A stretch of 45,276 nucleotides of DNA from Acidobacteriota bacterium (GTDB taxonomy: Bacteria > Acidobacteriota > Aminicenantia > JBFLYD01): the NCBI GenBank assembly GCA_040756905.1, contig JBFLYD010000047.1, positions 1-45,276 on the forward strand. The letters run 5' to 3'. Each line of letters opens with the position of its first letter. Position 1 is the stretch's first letter. The notes under the pieces were generated by a model that saw only the letters and a program-made list of their open reading frames with translations, did not search any database and was not told the DNA's origin. This document shows positions 7,523 to 15,498 of the stretch, in pieces. The position numbers were made by a program, and so were the translations under genes.

Positions 7523-10500
7523 ATGGCAAAACCTGTTTCCTTTTCTGAGAATGCATTAAGGATTTTAAAAGCCCGTTATTTTATGAAAAATGAAAATGGA
7601 GAATTAATCGAAAAAACCCCTGAGCAACTTTTCAGAAGAATAGCAAAGTACATAGCAAAGGCAGAAAAAAGTGAGAAATTGAGAAAATTCTGGGAGAAAA
7701 AATTCTATGAAATAATGATAAATAAAGATTTTATGCCAAACTCCCCTACTCTTACAGGAGCAGGAAGAGATATGTGTCTGAGTGCATGCTTTGTTTTACC
7801 GATAGAAGACTCCCTTGCATCTATTTTTGAAACTGTAAGAAATGCTGCTCTTGTTCATAAAGAAGGTGGGGGAACCGGTTTTGATTTTAGCAGATTGAGA
7901 CCCAAAGGAAGTTTTGTTAGAAAAACACAGGGAATTGCCTCAGGTCCTATCTCGTTCTTGAAGGTCATCGACGCAGCCACAGAGGCAGTTAAGCAAGGAG
8001 GATGCGTTGCTCCTGAAACCCGAATTTCAACAGAAAAAGGCTTTGTTGAAATAAAAAATCTTGGACCCGAAGACAAACCTGGTTGGTATCCTCTTAAAAT
8101 AAAAGTTATGACTGATGAAGGTGAAAGAGAAACAGATGAATTTTACAATAATGGTGTCGCTCCTGTTAAGACAGTGATAACAGAATGTGGCTACCATATT
8201 ACAGCTACTTTTAACCATAGAATTAGAGTGATTGATGAGAATGGAAATTATGTATGGAAAAAAATGGAGGAGTTAAAAGAGGGTGATTGGGCAGTTTTAC
8301 AGAAAAATTCATACTTTGAAAATGATTTCAACTTTCCTGAATTCATTGAACAACCTCATTGCAATTCAAAGAAAATTAAAATACCTAAAAAACTAAATCA
8401 TAATTTAAGCGAACTTTTTGGGTATTTTATTGGAGATGGATGCTTTCATAATGGAAGATTAATCCTTTCAATTTCTCATTCCCAAATTGATTTAAAAGAA
8501 CACTATGAAAATATTATGAAAGAGGAATTTGGAATTGATGGAAGAATTGAGCAAAAACAAAATGATAAAAGTATTAAGCTCATCTTTCAAAGTAATTTAC
8601 TTGAGAAATGGTTCGATCTTATCGGGGTAAAGAAAGAAAATGCTTTGAAAGCAAGAATTCCTGAATTTATTTTTAAGACAACGAAAGAAAATGCTGCTTC
8701 ATTTTTGAGAGGATTGTTCGATGCAGACGGAACAATTTCGAAAGAGGGTTATGTAGAAATCTCATCGGTGTCCGAGGGGTTGATAGATGATGTTCAAATG
8801 TTACTGCTCAGTCTTGGAATTCCTTCAAAAAAGAGATCTCAGGAAGACAGAAACAATAGCTTCGGAAAAAATCCCATTTGGCGACTCAGAATTATCACCC
8901 TAGAAGGATATAACAAATTCAGAGAATTAATCGGATTCACAAGTATAATAAAAAAAGAAAGATTAGAAAATATCAACCTGAAACCTTGGGAATTCAACGA
9001 TATCATTCCTAATCAGCACTATTTAGTTGCGTCTTTATATAGATACACAGGAAGAGGCTGTTCCGCTGGAAGAACAAGTAGAGGTGCTGACAGAAACTTA
9101 TACAGAGACATTCAACACTATCTTCCAGGAATCTCTGCTCAGAGAAATTTGACTCGATCAAGGTTAGCCTATTTAATCGAAAAGCATACTAAATTAAAAG
9201 AATCTAAACTTTTTTTGCTTTTTACCAAAAATCAGTTTTACGATAAGGTTAAAGCTATAAAAGAAGGCAAATCTCTTACGTTAGATCTCTCAGTTCCAGG
9301 AAATCATACATACATTGCAAATGGATTTGTTAGCCATAATACAAGACGGGGTGCTAACATGGGGATATTGAGGGTTGACCATCCTGATATCGAGGAGTTT
9401 ATCACAATGAAACGCGATGGAAAAACTCTCACAAATTTCAATATATCGGTAGCAATTACAGATAAATTTATGGAAGCATTAAAAAATAATGGAGAATATG
9501 AAATTGTTAATCCCCATACTGGAAAAATTGTTGAGAAAAAATCCGCAAAGAAAATATTCGACATGATTGTCGAATCTGCCTGGATGATAGGAGACCCGGG
9601 TCTTGTCTTCATCGACAGAATCAACCAATTAAACTCAACAAGAGAGTTAGGAGAAATCCGAGCCACCAATCCTTGTGTTACTGGAGAGACTCTCATATCC
9701 ACAGAAAAAGGGTTAGAAAAAATGAAAGAACTTGTTGAAAGATCCACAAGGGAATCTGTTTACATCAGCACAGATAATAGAGTTCCAATCGAAGTCTGGA
9801 CTTCAAATGGATTGATGAAAATTTCCCAGGGAATAGGAATTTCTCAGAGAAGAATCACTAAAGCCTGGAAAACAGGTATCAAGGAAACATTCAAGTTAAT
9901 AACAGAATCAGGATATGAGGTGGAAGCTACTGAAGATCATAAATTCTTAACCCCAGAAGGCTGGATAGCTCTAAAAGATATCATACCAGGCCATCACAAG
10001 GTATTAATCCAATCAGGTTCTGGAAAGTTCAACGAGAATTCTAAGCTTCCATTTAAATTCGACAATATATATCTCGGTGATAATGGAAGAATTTACAGAT
10101 ACAATTTTCCTCGGGAATGGTCAAAGGAACTCGGTCAGGTGCTTGGCTGGCTTGTCGGAGATGGCTGGCTTAGAGATGGCTGGCTTAGAGATGGAGATAA
10201 AAACTGTAGAGTTGGGTTTTCATTTTCTAAGAAGGATAGTGAAATTCTAAATTATCTTAAACCGATTTTAAATCAAATGTATGGTGAAGAAATAAAGGAA
10301 GTTACGAGAGAAAATGGCGTGACACATCTCTCATATCATTCCAAGTATTTTGTGGAATATTTTAAAAAATTAGGGGTTAAGTCGGTCAAGGCTGAAGAAA
10401 AAGAAGTGCCGAAAAGTATTTTCACAGCTACAGAGGATGCCGTAATTGGGTTTCTACAAGGATTATTTTCAGCAGATGGAACGATAGGACTTAATGAAAA

Positions 10501-12193
10501 AATCAAAGATAAATATGCTAGACTTACATCAAAATCTAAAAAACTTCTTAAAGGAATTCAAATTCTTCTCCTCAACTTAGGAATACGGTCAAAAATTTAC
10601 CCAAGGCACAGAAAAGAAAGGATTGGGTTCAACTACATTACTAAAAAAGGAACAGAAAAATCCTATAGATTGGATGGAGTTCTTTATGAGTTAAACATCG
10701 CTTGTGAAAGCATAGAAAGATATTTAAATAAAATAGGGTTTCTATTAAATAAGCAAAAAAATAAAATTGAAAAAATTAAAAAATATGGATTTAAAATTGA
10801 TAAATTTGAAGATCAGGTTAAAGAGATTAAATATACAGGGAAGCAAGAAGTTTATGACCTTACAGAGCCCATAACATTGAGTTTTATAACAAATGGCTTA
10901 ATATCATTGGATTGCGGTGAACAGCCTTTACATGACTATGAATCCTGTAACCTCGGCTCGATTAATTTAGCCAACTTCTGGGATGAATCGAAAAAGGAAT
11001 TTCAGTGGGAAAGGTTTGAAGAGGTTATTAACACTTCTGTCAGATTTCTGGACAATGTAATTGATGTAAATAAGTATCCTCTTCCCCAGATTGAATACAT
11101 GACAAAAAGCAACCGAAGGATTGGATTAGGAGTAATGGGGTTTGCTGACCTACTTATAAAGATGAAAATAAAATATGATACTGAAGAAGCAATTGAAGTG
11201 GCTGAAAAGATAGCTTCTTTCTTCCTTAAAAAATCACTAAAAGCAAGTGAGAAATTAGCAGAGGAAAGAGGTAACTTTCCAAACATAGACAAATCCATCT
11301 ATAAAGGGAAAAAGATGAGGAATGCAACGACTATTACGATTGCTCCCACTGGCACAATATCGCGAATTGCAGGATGTTCTTCATCGATCGAACCAATATA
11401 TGCATTTGAAATGGTATCAAAGATTATCGATTCAGAAATTAAAGATGTCCATCCACTATATGAAGAATGGAAAAAAGAAAATCCGGATAAACCTTTGCCT
11501 GATTATTTCATTACCGCCCATGAGATCTCACCTGAATGGCATATAAGAATGCAGGCAGCCTACCAGCGTTTTGCCAATAACGCCGTTAGTAAAACGATTA
11601 ATCACCCTAATTCTGCGGCAAAAGAGGATGTGGAAAAGGCGTATATGCTTGCTTATGACCTGGGTGTTAAAGGTGTTACGATATACAGGGATGGTTGTCG
11701 GGCTGAACAGGTTCTCTACAAAGAAGCACCTCCTGAAGGAAAAAAGCTTGCTCCCATGGAAAGGCCAGATTCACTCTATTCAGTAACTGACAAAATAAAA
11801 ACTGGATTTGGAAACCTATACATCACGATAACATATTTTATGGGAAAACCCTTTGAAGTCTTTGCATCAATTGGAAAAAGCGGATATTCCACTATGGCAG
11901 ACGCAGAGGCATTGGGAAGACTGACTTCGCTCTGTCTCAGAAGCGGCATAGAACCAAAAGAGATTATAAGTCAATTAAAAGGAATAGGTGGTTCAGAACC
12001 CATATTCCACAATGGGCACCTTGTTCAGTCAATTCCGGATGCAATTGCTCAGGTTCTTGAACGCCATATAGGAAAAGTGGAAACTCAGGGCAGAAAAGAC
12101 CTTAATGCTTTGAAGTGTCCAATCTGCGGTGCATCGCTTCCCGATGAAAAATGTCCTATCTGCATAAACTGCGGCTGGACCCGCTGCACATAA
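7523..12193 (+). CDS. nrdJ: Adenosylcobalamin-dependent class II ribonucleotide reductase with two inteins
   Basis: The precursor is 1556 aa. Removing the two inteins (446 and 413 aa) leaves a reductase of 697 aa. It reduces ribonucleotides to deoxyribonucleotides using a thiyl radical generated from B12. Extein landmarks are [10 protein letters not shown], the redox-Cys region [64 protein letters not shown] and [17 protein letters not shown]. The C-terminal [20 protein letters not shown] segment carries CxxC pairs that suggest zinc or redox function. The start is supported by AGGAGG at 7512-7517. It is likely controlled by the promoter and NrdR-like sites just upstream. It converges with the gene ending at 12212. 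Confidence 0.95.
   Translation: [1556 protein letters not shown]
8003..9340 (+). mobile_element. Intein 1 in nrdJ (LAGLIDADG type)
   Basis: This is a 446-aa in-frame insertion between QGG and TRRGANMG of the reductase. The splicing blocks are complete. The first residue is Cys ([10 protein letters not shown], block A). Block B has TATFNH with Thr and His. Block F contains [10 protein letters not shown]. The end is VSHN followed by Thr as the first C-extein residue. Two LAGLIDADG-type motifs, LFGYFIGDG and LRGLFDADG, are present, so the homing endonuclease may be active. Nothing in the sequence suggests inactivation. Confidence 0.93.
9674..10912 (+). mobile_element. Intein 2 in nrdJ at the active-site Cys, atypical C-terminus
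   Basis: This is a 413-aa in-frame insertion between ATNP and CGEQPL, directly before a catalytic cysteine of the reductase. Block A is [10 protein letters not shown], and block B is [14 protein letters not shown] with Thr and His. The LAGLIDADG-type motifs are LGWLVGDG and LQGLFSADG. The C-terminal blocks are odd. Block F reads TLSFITNG instead of the usual THSF, and the end is ISLD before the +1 Cys. The penultimate His is therefore replaced by Leu and the terminal Asn by Asp. Because the host enzyme needs exact excision, this intein should still splice, perhaps by altered chemistry. Confidence 0.9.
10160..10189 (+). repeat. 15-base perfect tandem duplication in intein 2
   Basis: GATGGCTGGCTTAGA occurs twice in direct succession and keeps the frame, giving [11 protein letters not shown] just after the first LAGLIDADG motif. 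It adds five residues next to the endonuclease active site. Confidence 0.9.
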
Positions 12194-12211
12194 ATAGGAG
12201 ACTTTGATTTT

Positions 12212-15200
12212 TCAAAATCCTATCCATAAGAATATCTCGAGGGAGCTATTTGAGCCTTTCTCAGGGTCATGGTTAAATTCTGAAAAAACACCGAATTCGA
12301 ATATTTTCCAGAAATAAGAAAATCCAACATTAATGGAATATCCTGGTTTTCGAAAATTCTCCATAGGAAAAGAACTCTCTGCCTGAAGAGTGATTAAGAA
12401 ATCACCAGTAAGCTTCTGAATCCCTGTGCCGAGCATCATCTCGAAGAAAGGAGAATTAGAAGGTCTTAGAGGCTTCCACAATTCCATATCTCCATAGAAT
12501 TCCCAAAATCCAACTATATTCTTACCGATACCTAAACTGAGAAAACCTTCCTGGGCATGATGGGATTTGGTGGAAGATATTCCAAGATTTGTGTAGAGAA
12601 AATATGCAGGACCTAATGGAAAATCCGCCTCGGCAATAAACTCCGCTTCGCTCCTTTCTTTAGAGCTGATTTCCCCTCCTATGTCATAGAAACCTGAACT
12701 GTATACATTTAAATCCCATTTTCTGAAAGAAGATGTATAAGAAATTTCACCACTGGTTCCTATTGTCTTTCCCAAAATATCATAGGATGTCCCAAAGGAA
12801 ATCTCTCTTTCTCCCTGCCTTCTTAACACAGTTCCGAATATTCTCTTAGGTTTTTTAACTTTTTTCTCTTCGGAAGCCCTTTCATTTTTCTTAATTTGTA
12901 TTTCATCTTCTTTCGTCTTCAAAATTATAATGGCAAAAGTTTTTATTTCCGGGATTATAAAAGATATCTTCTCTTTATCAGATGAAAATTTAATTTTCTC
13001 TACTTTTCCATCTGGAGATTTTTTCAAAACCTCTATTACTTTCAATGGGATGTAAAGGTCTACCTCTATGTTCTTTAAAGGTTTCCTATCAAGATCCACC
13101 ACAGAAAAACAAATAAAATCTTTTCCCTCTCTAAGCTCAGCGATTACCTTATATTCTTTTTTAAATTTTATTGGAGAAAAATTAATATCTTTAAGTTCCC
13201 TTTTGGTTAAGTCCTTCAATGGATTTTCTTTTCTAGGATTTCCAATACCATCATAATTTCCACTTTCTCCAATGATTATTATCTTTCTTCCCTTTTCAGT
13301 AAATTTCTTTATAACATCAATAGTATTATCTTCGAGATAATTGGCCTCAGGAAGAATAAGAAATTTGTATTTTAAAAGGGTTTCCAGGGAAAGGCCATTC
13401 TCCACAACTATATCAAATGGGATGAAATTTCTATGAAGATAAAAGGAAGTCTCCCTGTAAGTCTTAAAATGTTTAGAATCACCTAGTGTCATATCACTTA
13501 AACACCTTTTGTTATTCTGTTGTGACATGACACCTTCCCTATGGGAGAAAGATCTCCTTAGACGCTTCGCTGAGCACCCCCCAGACATGGGGAAGCCTCT
13601 TCCCCATACCCCTTCAGTGTGCTTTATGAGAAATTGTTTATTTGAGAAGATATTTATGGGGCAGCACACTATATCATAGAAATCACCTTCTCCTCTATCT
13701 CCAAAATCTCTGCTTCTTGAAGAATAGAGGAGAGCCACTTCAGCCATGGACCTGGACTTATAAAAATATTTTTCATTCTCCTTTATCCATGAAAAAATTC
13801 TTTCCCTGTATTCATCTCCTACTGTTTCAGCCATAGAAGGCCCTTGAGTTTCATAGTAGTTTGCTCCATTGGAGATAATTATTCCTGCCATTCTTTCAGC
13901 ATCGTCAGGTTTATAACCATAAGTCAAAATCCATGAGGGTTTTTCTCCATCGCATGCCCTGGCAAATTTTATCATTGTGGAAAAGGCTACCCATTCTTTT
14001 AGAGATGCTTCTTTCATTCCTTTCTCTCCCAGATCCACCCTGTCCCCGATTGTTGATACTTCATGGCCAGTATAGATATCCTTTACGTCAAAGAACATTG
14101 CTGGATCATTAGCATAAAGAGTAGACCCAGGAGAGTCTCCATTCCAGTTCTCTTCAAAAACTACAATTTCAGGGTTGATTCTTTTGGCTTTTTCTTTAAT
14201 TTCTACGAGAAATCCCTTGATTTTTTCATATCTCCACAGGATCCATCTTCTCCATACATAATCATCCCAGTTCTCCTTCCTTGGAGTTTCAAACCCTGTT
14301 TCTTCTTTAAATCTTCTTTTGCTGTAAGCATCATGGGAAGGCCATAGATTTTCATGATGACCTATGGAATGCTGAAGATAGACTACATCATTCCAGATTC
14401 CATCCACTCCAGTTTTTACTATCTCCTCCACTCTTTTTAAATAGAACTCTTTATAGGGAGAACATGGGGAAAGCCATGCATCGTATTCTCCTTTCTCCAG
14501 CCAGTGTTCCTCTTCAGAGGAAATATCATTAAAGGCAATTGGCTTTCCTTCTATTGAAATCTGCATCCAATCAGGATTTTCCTTTGATGGTTCTCTTCCT
14601 TTACCAGTTACCTCAAGCCCTGTAAGATACCAGACCACTTTCAAACCTTTCTCATGGGCTTTTTCAACAACTTTTTTTATTAATTTCAGGTTTTTCTTGA
14701 ACTCATCTTCATCATGCCAGGCTGAATAATCCCAGCCGATTGGACAATCGGCAATGAGCACACTCACATTTTGCTCTTTAAAGGATTCAAGAGCCTCATC
14801 AATCTCTTTATCGCCCTCATCAGGCTCAACAGCGTATCCGGCAATTCTTGCTTTATAAGCCCATTCTGGTGTCGTGTCACCTAAATATCTATCGTTATCT
14901 CTTTGTGACACGACACCTTCCCTATGGGAGAAAGATCTCCTTAGACGCTTCGCTGAGCAGAGGGGCTGTCTAAGAAGGAGACAGCCCCTCCTTTGAGAGG
15001 ATTTCCTCTCAAACTCTCCAAAGATAAAATTTGAGTATAAAGATAAAAAATTTAATTTTCTTTTGGGGTTATAAAGGGGGTATTTTAAGTCCCCCTTCAA
15101 GAGAGGCTGTCCAGACTTTTCAGACAGCCTCAAGTCTCTTCCCCATACCCCTTCAGTGTGCTTTATGAGAAATTTTTTATTTGCGAAGATATCTATAGGA

Positions 15201-15298
15201 CAGCACACTAGCAATGATCTATCGATTGAGGGAGAGGCAATATAAAAAGATAAAAATAAAATGAAAAAACATGCTATTCTTTTAGATATTTTTTTCAT
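12212..15298 (-). CDS. Exported glycosidase-like protein with C-terminal beta-barrel, carrying two in-frame palindromic elements
   Basis: The open frame is 1028 aa. Residues 1-28 form a signal peptide (ISKRIACFFILFLSFYIAS). Residues about 30-144 are encoded by element C. Residues about 145-540 look like an (alpha/beta)8 glycosidase of the GHL/GH42-related type (EKGLKVVWYLTGLEV, DGIWNDVVYLQHS, PEIVVFEENWNG). Residues about 543-605 are encoded by element B. After that comes a Rossmann-like region similar to glutamine-amidotransferase or trimerisation folds (FLILPEANYLEDN, GRKIIIIGESG). From about 820 to the final Phe, the alternating polar/hydrophobic strands suggest an outer-membrane beta-barrel (for example EISFGTSYDILGKTIGTSGE). 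A surface-anchored glycosidase is inferred; the substrate is unknown. The start lies just before the signal peptide; no strong Shine-Dalgarno site is visible. Confidence 0.8.
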   Translation of the reverse strand: MKKISKRIACFFILFLSFYIASPSIDRSLLVCCPIDIFANKKFLIKHTEGVWGRDLRLSEKSGQPLLKGDLKYPLYNPKRKLNFLSLYSNFIFGEFERKSSQRRGCLLLRQPLCSAKRLRRSFSHREGVVSQRDNDRYLGDTTPEWAYKARIAGYAVEPDEGDKEIDEALESFKEQNVSVLIADCPIGWDYSAWHDEDEFKKNLKLIKKVVEKAHEKGLKVVWYLTGLEVTGKGREPSKENPDWMQISIEGKPIAFNDISSEEEHWLEKGEYDAWLSPCSPYKEFYLKRVEEIVKTGVDGIWNDVVYLQHSIGHHENLWPSHDAYSKRRFKEETGFETPRKENWDDYVWRRWILWRYEKIKGFLVEIKEKAKRINPEIVVFEENWNGDSPGSTLYANDPAMFFDVKDIYTGHEVSTIGDRVDLGEKGMKEASLKEWVAFSTMIKFARACDGEKPSWILTYGYKPDDAERMAGIIISNGANYYETQGPSMAETVGDEYRERIFSWIKENEKYFYKSRSMAEVALLYSSRSRDFGDRGEGDFYDIVCCPINIFSNKQFLIKHTEGVWGRGFPMSGGCSAKRLRRSFSHREGVMSQQNNKRCLSDMTLGDSKHFKTYRETSFYLHRNFIPFDIVVENGLSLETLLKYKFLILPEANYLEDNTIDVIKKFTEKGRKIIIIGESGNYDGIGNPRKENPLKDLTKRELKDINFSPIKFKKEYKVIAELREGKDFICFSVVDLDRKPLKNIEVDLYIPLKVIEVLKKSPDGKVEKIKFSSDKEKISFIIPEIKTFAIIILKTKEDEIQIKKNERASEEKKVKKPKRIFGTVLRRQGEREISFGTSYDILGKTIGTSGEISYTSSFRKWDLNVYSSGFYDIGGEISSKERSEAEFIAEADFPLGPAYFLYTNLGISSTKSHHAQEGFLSLGIGKNIVGFWEFYGDMELWKPLRPSNSPFFEMMLGTGIQKLTGDFLITLQAESSFPMENFRKPGYSINVGFSYFWKIFEFGVFSEFNHDPEKGSNSSLEIFLWIGF
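13485..13670 (-). repeat. In-frame palindromic element, copy B (186 bp)
   Basis: This copy lies within the gene at 12212-15298, on the same strand, replacing nothing visible and adding exactly 62 codons. The 5' stem is AGTGTGCT with its complement (13663-13670 and 13616-13623). The central hairpin is ATGGGGAAG/CTTCCCCAT (13587-13595 and 13599-13607). The 3' stem is GGTGTCATGTCAC paired with GTGATATGACACT, with one G-T wobble. The encoded peptide begins VCCPINIFSNKQFLIKHTEG and ends near CLSDMT. It falls between the barrel domain and the following Rossmann-like domain. Confidence 0.92.
14868..15209 (-). repeat. In-frame palindromic element, copy C (342 bp, long form)
   Basis: This copy lies within the same gene, just after the signal peptide, and adds exactly 114 codons. 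It shares both ends with copies B and D and contains 156 extra bases made of hairpins: GAGGCTGTC (15103-15111/15123-15131), AAGGGGG (15074-15080/15091-15097), TTTGAGAGGA (14992-15001/15004-15013) and AGGGGCTGTCT (14961-14971/14979-14989). The terminal stem is GGTGTCGTGTCAC, perfect over 13 bp (14868-14880/14905-14917). The reading frame stays open throughout. Confidence 0.93.
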
Positions 15299-15498
15299 TT
15301 TTTTTCCTTCTCAATATAGATATAATCTGTAAGTAAGTAAAGTTTTTTATAGTAGAAATTAATTTATTATTCTCCGAGTAGCAAGGTTAAAGAGGTCAAC
15401 CATTTTCTGAGCGATATATTTATAATTTGACATTAGTGGTCATATACAATACAATTTTTTTCTATTGAATAAAATTAAAAAGAGTGGGGAGTTTAGCC

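Noticed and set aside
8003-9340. Group I or II intron instead of intein
   Set aside because: The insertions stay in frame, carry protein splicing blocks and end in VSHN-T, so they act at the protein level.
9304-9747. 147-aa open frame on the minus strand
   Set aside because: It is a shadow of the nrdJ coding strand with no start signal or recognisable motif.
13485-13670. Programmed ribosome bypass or RNA-level removal of the in-frame elements
   Set aside because: It is possible in principle, but the frame is open through every copy, so translation needs no such mechanism; nothing in the sequence demands it.
14940-15135. Strong hairpins that could be rho-independent terminators
   Set aside because: They lie inside an open coding frame, repeat in other copies of the element and lack a following T tract.
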